This document shows positions 52,246-60,839 of a stretch of 64,000 nucleotides of DNA, piece after piece. How positions within the stretch are numbered: the stretch's first letter is position 1; each line of letters opens with the position of its first letter. The notes under the pieces were generated by a model. It ran no database searches. It worked only from the letters and a program-made list of their open reading frames with translations, and was not told the DNA's origin. A program made the position numbers and the translations under genes. Source of the DNA: Streptomyces mangrovisoli (GTDB lineage: Bacteria; Actinomycetota; Actinomycetes; Streptomycetales; Streptomycetaceae); assembly GCF_000974985.2 (NCBI RefSeq), contig NZ_LAVA02000035.1, forward strand, positions 42,441 through 106,440, read 5' to 3'.

Positions 52246-53487
52246 ATGGCACCGTACGCATCCGACGACAGCAGGGACGCCGAGGAGACCGACGACCTGC
52301 GCGCCGGCCGCCGCAAGGCCGCCCGGTACGTCGTCCCGGTCGCGGTGGTGGGGGTGGCCGCGGCGACCATCGGACTGGTCCCCGCGCTCGCCGACTCCGG
52401 CGACCCCGACCTGCCGAAGATCACCGCCCAGCAGCTCATCGACAAGATCGCGGCGTCGGACGTGCAGCAGCTGTCCGGCACCGTCAGGATCAGCACCGAC
52501 CTCGGCCTGCCGGACCTCGGCGGCCTGGCGGACTCCCTCACCTCGGGCGCGGCCTCCGGCGGCGGCGCGTCCGCCGACCCCTCGTCCAGGCTGACCGAAC
52601 TGGCCTCCGGCACGCACACCCTGCGCGTGGCCGCCGACGGGCCCGACAAGCAGAAGGTGTCGCTGCTGGAGAACGCCGCCGAGTACAGCGTCATCCACCA
52701 CGGCAAGGACGTCTGGGCCTACGACAGCAAGTCCGACGAGGTGTACCACTCGACGGCGGCCGACGGTTCCGGCGGCGCGAAGGACGAGGTGCCCGCGACC
52801 CCGAAGGACCTCACGGACGAGGCCCTGAAGTCGGTCGACGACACCACCTCCGTCACCGTCGACGGCACCGAGCGGGTCGCGGGCCGGGACGCGTACAAAC
52901 TGGTGATCAAGCCCAAGCAGTCCGGCACCACGGTCGGCGCGATCAGCGTCGCGGTGGACGCGAAGACGGGCCAGCCGCTGAAGTTCACGCTGACCCCGGC
53001 GAGCGGCGGCGCGGCCGTCGTCGACGCGGGCTTCGTGAAGATCTCCTACGCCGAGCCGGCCGCCTCCACGTTCTCCTTCACCCCGCCCAAGGGCGCGAAG
53101 GTCACCGAGGGCGACGACAGCGCGTCCGGGTCCGGCAAGAGCGACAAGGACGGCAAGGACGGCAAGGGGACGAAGGGCACCGACGGCGCCCCGGGCTCCG
53201 GCGACCTGGCCGAGGGGCTCGACGGGCTGACCGTGCTGGGCAAGGGCTGGAACTCCGTGGCCACCTTCGACTCCGGCAGCGGCGGCGCCCTCACGTCGGG
53301 CGGCGACACCGGCGGCGACCTCGGCGGTCTGATCGGCTCCTACGGCGACCAGGTGTCGGGGACGTTCGGCAAGGGCACGGTCTTCTCGACCCGCCTGGTC
53401 AACGCGCTGGTCACCGACGACGGCAAGATCTACGTCGGCGCCGTCACGAAGGACGCCCTCGTCAAGGCCGCCGAGACGCATCGGTAG
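52246..53487 (+). CDS. LolA-like exported protein (outer-membrane-lipoprotein-carrier fold)
   Basis: This 413-residue protein has an uncleaved or signal helix at about 29-46 (VVPVAVVGVAAATIGLVPA) and an external domain. The segment ITAQQLIDKIAASDVQQLSGTVRI is the typical entry of LolA/LppX-like folds, which bind lipids in a half-barrel. A Ser/Gly/Lys/Asp linker (about 290-320) separates a C-terminal part of about 90 residues that recalls a second small domain. ATG 52246 has GGAGGT nine bases upstream. It lies 56 bp before an ABC transporter pair; a lipid-delivery or sensing role with it is possible. No lipobox was seen. Confidence 0.78.
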   Translation: MAPYASDDSRDAEETDDLRAGRRKAARYVVPVAVVGVAAATIGLVPALADSGDPDLPKITAQQLIDKIAASDVQQLSGTVRISTDLGLPDLGGLADSLTSGAASGGGASADPSSRLTELASGTHTLRVAADGPDKQKVSLLENAAEYSVIHHGKDVWAYDSKSDEVYHSTAADGSGGAKDEVPATPKDLTDEALKSVDDTTSVTVDGTERVAGRDAYKLVIKPKQSGTTVGAISVAVDAKTGQPLKFTLTPASGGAAVVDAGFVKISYAEPAASTFSFTPPKGAKVTEGDDSASGSGKSDKDGKDGKGTKGTDGAPGSGDLAEGLDGLTVLGKGWNSVATFDSGSGGALTSGGDTGGDLGGLIGSYGDQVSGTFGKGTVFSTRLVNALVTDDGKIYVGAVTKDALVKAAETHR

Positions 53488-53543
53488 CCACCCACGGGGT
53501 ACCCGGGCTGGCGCCGTACGGGCATGACGAAACGGGGGAGCCG

Positions 53544-54515
53544 ATGCACGAACCGCCCGCCGCGGACGGTGGGGACGGTGTGGACGGCGGTGTCATCCGC
53601 ACCCGCGGGCTGACCAAGCGGTACCGCGGCGGACAGCTCGCCGTGGACGGTCTCGACCTGACCGTTCCGGCGGGCAGCGTCTTCGGCTTCCTCGGCCCGA
53701 ACGGCTCCGGCAAGACCACCACCATCCGCATGCTGATGGGCCTGATCGAACCCACCTCCGGCACCGCCCGGGTCCTCGGCCGTCCCATGCCCCGCTCCGC
53801 TCCCACCGTCCTCCCGCAGGTCGGCGCGCTCATCGAGGGCCCGGCCCTGTACGGCTTCCTGAACGGCCGGGACAACCTCCTGCGCTACGACGCCGCCGAC
53901 CCGACCGCCGACCCGCGCACCCGGGCCGCGCGCGTCGCCGCCGCCCTGGACCGGGTGGGCCTGACTGCCGCGGCGGGCAAGCGGGCGAAGGCGTACTCCC
54001 TGGGCATGAAACAGCGGCTCGGCCTCGCCGCCGCGCTGCTCCGGCCGCGCCGGCTGCTGGTCCTGGACGAGCCGACCAACGGCCTCGACCCGCAGGGGAT
54101 GCGGGAGATCCGCTCCCTGGTGCGGGAGCTGGCCTCCGACGGCACGACCGTCTTCCTCTCCTCCCACCTCCTCGACGAGATCGAGCAGGTCTGCACCCAC
54201 GCCGCCGTGATGGCCCGGGGCCGGCTGGTCACCCAGGGCACGGTCGCCGAACTGGCGGCGGCCACCCGGGGACGGCTCGCCGTCACCACCCCGGACACGG
54301 CGGACGCGGCCCGCGTCCTGAAGGAACACGGCGTCGCCGACGTGGTGGTGGCCGGCGACCGGGTCACCGGCGAGCCGCCGGACGGTGAACCGGCCGAGCT
54401 GAACGCGGCGTTGGTCGCGGCGGGGGTCCGTGTGCGCGGCTTCGGGGTGGAACGGGCGTCCCTGGAGGACGCGTTCGTGGCGCTGACGGGGGAGGGGTTC
54501 GATGTCGCGGGCTGA
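53544..54515 (+). CDS. ABC transporter ATP-binding protein
   Basis: This 323-residue ATPase has Walker A GPNGSGKTT (51-59), a Q-loop near EPTSGTARVLG, signature YSLGMKQRLGLA, Walker B LLVLDEPTNGLDPQG and the switch His in LSSHLLDEIEQV. It belongs to the CcmA/NatA-type exporters often linked to peptide antibiotic or drug resistance. The C-terminal 100 residues are the usual accessory domain. GTG/ATG choice: ATG 53544 follows GGGGGAG at about 53534. It overlaps the permease gene by 14 bp, so the two form one transporter. Confidence 0.92.
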   Translation: MHEPPAADGGDGVDGGVIRTRGLTKRYRGGQLAVDGLDLTVPAGSVFGFLGPNGSGKTTTIRMLMGLIEPTSGTARVLGRPMPRSAPTVLPQVGALIEGPALYGFLNGRDNLLRYDAADPTADPRTRAARVAAALDRVGLTAAAGKRAKAYSLGMKQRLGLAAALLRPRRLLVLDEPTNGLDPQGMREIRSLVRELASDGTTVFLSSHLLDEIEQVCTHAAVMARGRLVTQGTVAELAAATRGRLAVTTPDTADAARVLKEHGVADVVVAGDRVTGEPPDGEPAELNAALVAAGVRVRGFGVERASLEDAFVALTGEGFDVAG

Positions 54516-55431
54516 GGCGGACGCGCCGGGGGCACCGGGGGCGGCCATGGCGGAGGGCGCTGCGGCGCACGCCGTGACCGTGCGCGCGCCGAGCCCCCTG
54601 TGGACCCTCGGCCTGCTGCGCAACGAGCTGCTGACCACCTTCCGGCGCTGGCGGACCCTCGCGCTGCTCGGCGTGCTGGCCGCCGTGCCGGTCCTGGTGG
54701 GCATCGCGGTGAAGATCGAGACCCGGGGCGGCGGCTCGGCCGGCGGCGACGCCGGGGCGGGGCCCGCCTTCATCGCGCAGGTGACCAACAACGGGCTGTT
54801 CCTGGTGTTCACGGCGCTCGCCGCGACGCTGCCGTTCTTCCTGCCGATGACGGTGGGGGTGGTCGCGGGCGACGCGCTGGCCGGGGAGGCGGACGCGGGC
54901 ACACTGCGCTATCTGCTGGTCGCCCCGGCGGGCCGCACGCGGCTGCTGTGCGTCAAGTACGCGACCACGATGGCCTTCTGCCTGGTGGCCACGCTCGTCG
55001 TCGCGGTCACCGCGCTGGCCGTCGGGGCGCTGCTGTTCCCGGTCGGCGACCTGACGACCATCTCCGGCACCCGGATCAGCTTCGGCGACGGCCTGGGCCG
55101 GGCTCTGCTGATCGCCCTCGTGGTGGCCGCGTCACTGATCGGGCTGGCGGCGCTCGGCCTGTTCGTCTCCACGCTGACCGGCAGTGGCATCGCGGCGATG
55201 GCCACGACGGTGGGTCTGCTGATCACGGTCCAGATCCTCGACCAGATCCCGCAGCTGCACGCGATCCGCCCGTACTTCTTCTCCCACTACTGGCTGTCCT
55301 TCGCGGACCTGATGCGCGACCCCGTGTACTGGCCCGACCTCCTGAAGAACCTGGAGCTCCAGGCCCTGTACGCGGCGGTCTTCGGCTCGGCGGCCTGGGC
55401 CCGCTTCACATCGAAGGACATCACCACGTAG
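54502..55431 (+). CDS. ABC transporter permease (ABC-2 type)
   Basis: This 309-residue membrane protein has six predicted helices, starting with LALLGVLAAVPVLVGIAV (about 53-70), after a cytosolic N-terminus. The large loop and the segment VVAGDALAGEADAGTLRYLLVAPAGR (quoted in part: GEADAGTLRYLLVAP) are typical of ABC-2 permeases of the NatB type. ATG 54502 has GGGGAGG just upstream inside the ATPase gene. Substrate is unknown. The LolA-like gene upstream may be in the same operon. Confidence 0.9.
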   Translation: MSRAEADAPGAPGAAMAEGAAAHAVTVRAPSPLWTLGLLRNELLTTFRRWRTLALLGVLAAVPVLVGIAVKIETRGGGSAGGDAGAGPAFIAQVTNNGLFLVFTALAATLPFFLPMTVGVVAGDALAGEADAGTLRYLLVAPAGRTRLLCVKYATTMAFCLVATLVVAVTALAVGALLFPVGDLTTISGTRISFGDGLGRALLIALVVAASLIGLAALGLFVSTLTGSGIAAMATTVGLLITVQILDQIPQLHAIRPYFFSHYWLSFADLMRDPVYWPDLLKNLELQALYAAVFGSAAWARFTSKDITT

Positions 55432-55513
55432 CGGCTCCGCCGGGGCCGGACGACGACGCGCCTGTGCGCGCGGCACGGTGCCGAGACGCGGCCGCGGGCC
55501 GGTGGGGGTTGCT

Positions 55514-55580
55514 CGCGCAGTTCCCCGCGCCCCTGGGGAGCGCGGGCGCCAGCCCCGTCAGGGGCGCGGGGAACTGCGCG
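55514..55580. repeat. Dispersed palindromic repeat, locus 5 (two copies)
   Basis: Cores at 55514-55534 (forward) and 55560-55580 (reverse) form a hairpin between the converging permease and oxidoreductase genes. Confidence 0.9.
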
Positions 55581-55609
55581 ACAAGCCACGACGGGGCCGC
55601 GCGGGGTGA

Positions 55610-56215
55610 CTATGCCGAGCGCTCGGCCGCAGGCCGCTCGTGGGGGAAGCGGGCCGGTGGCGCCTCGCGCGCGAAGAACGTCTTGGCCCGCGCCAGCGCC
55701 CCCGCGTCGCTCAGCACGTCCCCCCGCCGGCTCCCGTTGCCCGTCAGCACCCCGCCGAAGCGCATCTTCAGATACGCCGCCGAGTTGTTGAGCGTGCCCA
55801 CCAGCGGGTCGGCGACGCTGGGCTCGTCGTCGGCGAGCGCGCTGACGCCCCACAGCGTCCGCCCGGCCATGGCGGCCTTGAAGTCGAGGCCGTCGGTGCG
55901 CAGCCAGCCCGACCAGTGGTCCAGGTAGCGCTTGGTGAGCCCGGACACCGAGTACCAGTACACCGGCGAGGCGATCACGATGTCGGTCGCGGCGAGCGTG
56001 GCGTCCAGCAGCAGCCCGACCGCGCCGCCGGCGGGCGGGCGCACGTGGTCGGAGTCGCGGCGCAGGTCCACGAAGTCGGGCAGCGGATGCTCGGCCAGGC
56101 TGATCCACTGCTGCTCGACGTCCGCGGGCAGCTGCTCGGCCGCCCGGCGGGCCAGCAGCTCGGTGTTGCCCTCGGCGCGGCTGCTGCCCAGCACGAACAG
56201 GAAACGGCGGGTCAT
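55610..56215 (-). CDS. NAD(P)H-dependent FMN oxidoreductase (flavodoxin-like)
   Basis: This 201-residue protein has the flavodoxin-fold start RRFLFVLGSSRAEGNTELLARRA (FMN phosphate loop GSSRAEGNT) and the isoalloxazine loop ASPVYWYSVSGLTKRYLDHW. It resembles NADPH-dependent FMN reductases and quinone reductases of the MdaB/WrbA circle. Start ATG 56215 gives a normal N-terminus; the longer frame to 56278 crosses the promoter. A near-consensus sigma-70 promoter with flanking dyads lies upstream, which suggests a regulated, inducible gene. Confidence 0.85.
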   Translation of the reverse strand: MTRRFLFVLGSSRAEGNTELLARRAAEQLPADVEQQWISLAEHPLPDFVDLRRDSDHVRPPAGGAVGLLLDATLAATDIVIASPVYWYSVSGLTKRYLDHWSGWLRTDGLDFKAAMAGRTLWGVSALADDEPSVADPLVGTLNNSAAYLKMRFGGVLTGNGSRRGDVLSDAGALARAKTFFAREAPPARFPHERPAAERSA

Positions 56216-56286
56216 CGGTTCCCCCAGGGAGTCGGCGTGATCGACGTGGCCAACGTAGTAGGCGCACGACAATAACATGCGCTTGC

Positions 56287-56314
56287 ATTATATGCGTACG
56301 CAATTATCTGTCCA
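56287..56314 (-). promoter_or_regulatory. Near-consensus promoter of the FMN oxidoreductase gene, with dyads
   Basis: On the minus strand TGGACA (56309-56314), 16 bases, then a perfect TATAAT (56287-56292). TGCGTACGCA lies in the spacer and ATGC-AAGC-GCAT just after the -10, both likely operator half-sites. Such an AT-rich, consensus-like promoter is unusual in this genome and overlaps the end of the amidase gene. Confidence 0.6.
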
Positions 56315-57554
56315 GGGCGTCACCCGGAACCCCCGCCCCCGGGCCGGCTCTCAGCCCCGTCCACACCCCCGCCCCCAGTCCCGCCCGCTCCTCGCCGGCG
56401 CGGGCCGTCCGCAGCAGCAGCGCCTCCTGTCCATGCGCGGCCACCACCTGGAGCCCGACCGGGCAGCCGTCCGCGCCGAACCCGGCCGGCAGGCTGAGCG
56501 CCGGATGGCCGCTCAGGTTGAACGCCCAGGTCAGCGCCGTGGAGTAGCGCTCCCCTGGTCCGTCGTGGCCGTGCGGCTGCCGCGGGGTCGCGGGGGTGAG
56601 CAGGAGCGCGGCGCGGCCGAACAGGGCGGCCAGGACGCGGTCGTTCACGGCGCGGACGCGCAGCGCGGCACGGTCGGGCGCCCCGGCGGCGGGGGAGCGG
56701 AGGGCGCACCACGCGGGGGCCGGGTCGCGCAGCCGGAGCGGCGCGGCGGGATGCACCAGCCGTACGACACCGGCGTCCACGAGCCGCCGTACCGCGTCCC
56801 GGGCGACCGCGACCGTCCCGGCGTCGCAGTCCGCGAAACCGAGGTCGGCCGACCAGACGGCGGGTACGGGCGGCGCCGCGGCCGAAGGGCCACGAGCGCC
56901 CGGCCGTCCGGCGCCGAGCGCCCGCAGGCACAGCTCGGCGTCCGCCGCGTACCGGGCCACGAACCCCGCGGCGGCCAGCCCCGTCCGGTCCCGCGCGGGC
57001 AGGAGCCCGTTCGTGGTCTTCAGGCCGAGCACCCCGCACCACGCGGCGGGGATCCGCACCGAACCGGCGCCGTCGCTGCCGGTCGCCAACGGGACCAGAC
57101 CCGCGGCGACCGCCGCCGCGGAGCCCGCCGAGGAACCGCCCGGCGTCCGGTCGGCCCGCCACGGGTTGACCGTACGGCCGCCCGCGCCGAGCCCCCAGGT
57201 CTGCCACGGGGTGCCGGGTCCGGGCACGGAGGTCGCGCCGACCGGGACGCAGCCGGCCGCGAGCAGCGCCCCCGCCGACCGCAGACCGTGCCGCCCCTTC
57301 ACCCCGATCGGCACCCCGGCCAGCGGCGGCCGCTCGCCGTCCGCGATCCGCGCGTCCACCTCCCCGGCCCGGCGCAGCGCCGCCTCGCCCCACACCTCGG
57401 CGAACGCGCACAGCACGGGCTCGGCCCGCTCGATCCGGTCCAGCGCGGCGGCCACGACGTCGACGGCGCGCAGCTCACCGGCGCGCACGGCGGCGGCCGT
57501 CCGCCGCGCGGACCACGGGCCGCCGGCCTGTGCACCGGGAGGCGGCGGGGTCAG
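56304..57554 (-). CDS. Amidase (amidase signature family)
   Basis: This enzyme hydrolyses an amide with a Ser-cisSer-Lys triad. The lysine is in GVPIGVKG, and the signature TPGGSSAGSAAAVAAGL followed by GSDGAGSVRIPAAWCGVLG supplies both serines. The start is uncertain. A CTG at 57554 overlaps the upstream stop as CTGA, the same 4-bp coupling seen elsewhere, and gives a natural N-terminus (PWSARRTAAAVRAGELRAVD); the first GTG, 57488, would cut into the first helix. From 57554 the protein is 416 residues, near the short end of the family. Substrate unknown. Confidence 0.85.
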   Translation of the reverse strand: MTPPPPGAQAGGPWSARRTAAAVRAGELRAVDVVAAALDRIERAEPVLCAFAEVWGEAALRRAGEVDARIADGERPPLAGVPIGVKGRHGLRSAGALLAAGCVPVGATSVPGPGTPWQTWGLGAGGRTVNPWRADRTPGGSSAGSAAAVAAGLVPLATGSDGAGSVRIPAAWCGVLGLKTTNGLLPARDRTGLAAAGFVARYAADAELCLRALGAGRPGARGPSAAAPPVPAVWSADLGFADCDAGTVAVARDAVRRLVDAGVVRLVHPAAPLRLRDPAPAWCALRSPAAGAPDRAALRVRAVNDRVLAALFGRAALLLTPATPRQPHGHDGPGERYSTALTWAFNLSGHPALSLPAGFGADGCPVGLQVVAAHGQEALLLRTARAGEERAGLGAGVWTGLRAGPGAGVPGDALDR

Positions 57555-58120
57555 CGGATCCGCCCCGCGGCGCCCGTCAGCCGCGCCAGCGCCTCCGCCT
57601 CGCGCGGCGGCCCGCCGGCGAGGTCGCCGAGGCGCCAGGCGGGCACCCACGGCACCCGGTACACGTCGATCACGGACTCGATCAGGCGGATGCGCCGGTC
57701 CAGTGGGCGGGGCAGACGGCCCGGCGCGTCGGCGACCAGCACGACCGCGTCGAGGTCGAGGCCGCCCGGCGTCTCGCCCCGCCGGAACAGCTCGAGGACC
57801 TGGACGGTGGCGTCCAGCCCGGACGCATGGGTACGGGCGACCAGCAGCACCGAGGAGGGGTCGGCGGGGCGCGGCCACTCCCGGCCGCAGTCCTGACCGC
57901 CGTAGACGGCCGCGAGCGTGGTGGCGCCCGCCCCGCCGTGCGTGGCCAGCCACGAGAACCGCCGGGGGGTCACCGCGCCCGGCGGCCCGGCGGCCGGCCG
58001 CCCGGACCCGGGGGACGGCACCGGCGGGCTCGACGGCCCTCCGCCGGGCGGAACCGGTCGCGCGCCGCCGGCCGGTCCACGCAGCCATATCTCGGGACCC
58101 GGTCGCACACCTGTCTGCAT
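57551..58120 (-). CDS. Proline-rich protein with a degenerate P-loop (DUF6668-like)
   Basis: This 189-residue protein has a Pro/Gly-rich N-terminus (about 14-52), then a MinD/ParA-like start WLATHGGAGATTLAAVYGG (58-76), in which the Walker A lysine is replaced by Ala (GGAGATT instead of GGxGKTT). Later strands (VLLVARTHASGLDATVQVLELF, DLDAVVLVADAPGRLPRPL) fit a P-loop NTPase core. ATP hydrolysis is therefore doubtful. I associate this type with Streptomyces DUF6668 proteins. ATG 58120 has GGAGGAGGGG upstream. It is coupled to the amidase and diverges from a long proline-rich protein, a likely partner. Confidence 0.72.
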   Translation of the reverse strand: MQTGVRPGPEIWLRGPAGGARPVPPGGGPSSPPVPSPGSGRPAAGPPGAVTPRRFSWLATHGGAGATTLAAVYGGQDCGREWPRPADPSSVLLVARTHASGLDATVQVLELFRRGETPGGLDLDAVVLVADAPGRLPRPLDRRIRLIESVIDVYRVPWVPAWRLGDLAGGPPREAEALARLTGAAGRIR

Positions 58121-58381
58121 TGCCCCCTCCTCCCGCGCCGCCCGCCACCGTTCCACGCCTCGTCACGGCAGGGTGCCGGGCTCCTGGGACGAGCCTGTGA
58201 CGCCACGGTGACCTGAGTACGGGGTGCGAGCGGAGAGACTCAACAGTAAGCGTACGAGCCAACTGCGCCCGGAGGATGCGATCGTGACGGCGGGGGAGCA
58301 CCTGCACGACGGCCGGAGGAGCACCATGGAACCCGCACGCGCCGCCCGCCGACTTCCCGACGTATCCGAGTGAGGGAACCG

Positions 58382-60262
58382 ATGACCCGACTCAGCCGTG
58401 AGAAGAAGCGGGACACCCGGCACGCCGTCGCTCCGGCCGGTCCGCCGATCGACATCCGGGTGCCCGCGGAGCCGGGGGTGGGGCGGCCCGGCGCGGGCGT
58501 CGCCACCGTCGGCGGGGTCCCGGTCGCGGCGGCGCCGGGCGAGGAGATCCAGCACACGATCCTGGACCATCTGCACCGGATCGCGCTCTCCACCGGCCGC
58601 CCGGTGTTCGCGACGGTCCGCGACGACCGCATCGGCTACGTCGTCCCGCTCCAGGTCGACCCGGACGGCGCGAGCCGCTTCACGGCAGACCCGGTACCCA
58701 CGGCTCCGCCGGGTTCGCAGGGTCCGTCGACGCCGGTCGCGCCCGCGCAGGGTCCGCTGCTCCCGCCCGCGCCCGCGCCCGCTCACGTGGCGCCCCCTCA
58801 GCTCCTGCCGACCCAGGGCCAGTCCGGTCAGGCCTCGTCCGGTCAGGTTTCGCCTGGTCAGGTCTCGGCCGGCCAGGTTTCGTCCGGTCAGGTCTCGCCC
58901 GGTCAGGTCTCGTCCGGCCAGGGTCCGGCGGGGCCGGTCCCGTCGGCGGCGGTGCCGTCCGCGCCGGAGCAGGGGGCTGCGCCCGTGTCGGCGGACGGGC
59001 CGGTCCCGTCGGCTCAGGCTCGAAGCGGTGCTCCGGGCGCGCAGCCGGGCCAGGTCCGTGACCCGCACGCGGGGTCGGCCGGGAACGGCCGGCCCGTGGA
59101 CGGCGGCAGCGGCGCGAGCGGCGACGACGGCGTGGCAGGTCCGGGCGAGGCCGCCCCCGCGCCCCGGCGCGACAAGCCCACCCATCACCTCCGCCAGGTC
59201 GGCGAGCCCGTCCGGGACGCCACCCCGACGTTCCCGCTGCGGTCCGTCCCCGAGCCCACGCCGCTCGGCGGGGCCGTACCGCACCACGAGACCGCGCCCA
59301 CCTTCCCGCTGCGCGCCGTACCGGAGCCCGCAGACGCGCCCCCGCCCGGCACGGTCGCCGCCCCGACCGGGGCGTTCGGACCGCCTCCGGCGATGGACGC
59401 GCCCGCCCCCGCACGGACGGAACCGTCCCCCGCACGGACGGCGTCCCCGGCTCCGGCCGAACCGTCCCCGGCCCTGCCCGAACCGTCCCCGGTACGGGCC
59501 GAACCGTCCCCGGCGACCGCCACGCCCTCCCGGGCGCCCGCCACTCCCTCCCAGGCCTTCGGCTCGCCTTCCCGGGCGCCCGGAACGTCCTCCCCGGTGC
59601 CCGCCACGCCCTCCCCGGCGGCGGACGCCCCGCCCCGGCCCGAGGACGCGCCGCGCCGATCGAAGGGCGTGTCCCTGGCGCCCCCCGTCGACATCGCCGC
59701 GCGTGAGCCCGAGCCGGATCCCAAGCCGACCCCGGCCCGCGGGTTCGACGCCGTCGCCGAGGCGGTGCTCGGGGACACCCCGCCGACCATCACCGTCGAG
59801 GGCGCCGCCCTGCTGAACGGGCCGCTGGAGCAGATCAACGAGGCCGTCAAGGGCGGCCGTATCGACGCGGCGGCGGAACTGGCCGCGCGCACGGTCACCG
59901 AGGCGTCGCGGGCGCTGGGCGCCGGGCACCCCGAGGTGCTGCGGCTGCGCGAGCTCACCGCCTACATCGCCTACCTCGCCGGTGACCCGGTCCGCTCCTT
60001 CCGGCTCTCCCTCGACCTCGCCGGCCTGCGCCGCCGCGCCGGGGACGGGGAGGCGGCGTACGGCAACATCCAGAGCGCCGCGGCCGCCTGGCGCGCGGTG
60101 CGCGACCCCGAGCAGGGCCTCGCGCTCGGCCGCGAACTGATCGGGCTGTGGACGGAGCTGACCGCCGAGGACGGACCGGCCGCCGACGACATCGAGCAGC
60201 TGGAGTCCGCCCGCGCCCGCATGGGCCGCCTCACCGAACGCGCCCGCGGCCGTCGCGGCTGA
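58382..60262 (+). CDS. Long Pro/Ala-rich protein with C-terminal TPR-like domain
   Basis: This 626-residue protein has three parts. The N-terminal 95 or so residues form a folded region (IQHTILDHLHRIALSTGRPVF and then RIGYVVPLQV). The middle (about 105-455) is Pro/Ala/Ser/Gly-rich, with six short SGQVS-type repeats near 148-175 and many EPSP/TPS repeats. The C-terminal 150 residues are helical with TPR-like spacing (AAELAARTVTEASRALGAGH, YIAYLAGDPVRSFRLSLDLA). There is no signal peptide or membrane helix. It diverges from the degenerate P-loop gene, so both may act in one cytosolic complex. Function unknown. ATG 58382 has GAGGGA upstream. Confidence 0.78.
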   Translation: MTRLSREKKRDTRHAVAPAGPPIDIRVPAEPGVGRPGAGVATVGGVPVAAAPGEEIQHTILDHLHRIALSTGRPVFATVRDDRIGYVVPLQVDPDGASRFTADPVPTAPPGSQGPSTPVAPAQGPLLPPAPAPAHVAPPQLLPTQGQSGQASSGQVSPGQVSAGQVSSGQVSPGQVSSGQGPAGPVPSAAVPSAPEQGAAPVSADGPVPSAQARSGAPGAQPGQVRDPHAGSAGNGRPVDGGSGASGDDGVAGPGEAAPAPRRDKPTHHLRQVGEPVRDATPTFPLRSVPEPTPLGGAVPHHETAPTFPLRAVPEPADAPPPGTVAAPTGAFGPPPAMDAPAPARTEPSPARTASPAPAEPSPALPEPSPVRAEPSPATATPSRAPATPSQAFGSPSRAPGTSSPVPATPSPAADAPPRPEDAPRRSKGVSLAPPVDIAAREPEPDPKPTPARGFDAVAEAVLGDTPPTITVEGAALLNGPLEQINEAVKGGRIDAAAELAARTVTEASRALGAGHPEVLRLRELTAYIAYLAGDPVRSFRLSLDLAGLRRRAGDGEAAYGNIQSAAAAWRAVRDPEQGLALGRELIGLWTELTAEDGPAADDIEQLESARARMGRLTERARGRRG

Positions 60263-60313
60263 CGGGGGCGACCGGCGGGGGAGAGAGGCCAGGGAGGGCG
60301 GACCGGGCGGGCG

Positions 60314-60784
60314 TCAGCTGACGCAGAACTCGTTGCCCTCCGGGTCCGCCATGACCACCCACTGCCCGGCCGGCTCGTCCACCCGCCGCAGCACGCTCGC
60401 GCCCAGCGCCACCAGCCGCGCCACCTCGTCGTCCCGCCGCCCCTCACCCGGGTGCAGGTCGAGGTGGAGCCGGTTCTTGCCGGTCTTGGGTTCCGGCACC
60501 CGCTGGAACAGCACCCGCCGCCCCAGCCCGGTGCCGCGCTCCTGGTCGTAGGGGTCGTCGGGGTGCCGTACGGCGATCAGGTCCCGGAAGGCCGGGCGGC
60601 CGTGGTACTCGACGGTGGCCGCCCCGGGCAGCGCGCCCGCCGCCAGCAGCCGTTCGACGAAGGCGCTGTTGTCCTCGGTCTCGTAGTGCAGCGCGGCGGC
60701 CCAGAAGTCGGCCTGGGTGTGCGGATCGGCGGCGTCCACGACGAGCTTCCAGTGCACGGGCCGCGGCAGGGGAGAGTCGCTCAT
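60314..60784 (-). CDS. VOC-superfamily (glyoxalase-like) protein
   Basis: This 156-residue protein is a tandem beta-alpha-beta-beta-beta VOC fold. The segment VHWKLVVDAADPHTQADFWAAAL opens the first module, and NRLHLDLHPGE plus WVVMADPEGNEFCVS close the second; these carry the usual His and Glu metal-ligand positions of Glyoxalase_6 proteins. It may be a small-molecule-binding or resistance protein; no substrate can be named. ATG 60784 gives the standard N-terminus. It converges on the proline-rich gene with a 51-bp gap. Confidence 0.85.
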   Translation of the reverse strand: MSDSPLPRPVHWKLVVDAADPHTQADFWAAALHYETEDNSAFVERLLAAGALPGAATVEYHGRPAFRDLIAVRHPDDPYDQERGTGLGRRVLFQRVPEPKTGKNRLHLDLHPGEGRRDDEVARLVALGASVLRRVDEPAGQWVVMADPEGNEFCVS

Positions 60785-60839
60785 ACGACCACTCATATGC
60801 GCCGCGGCGACGGGCGGGAAGGCGAAACGCCGGGATGTC

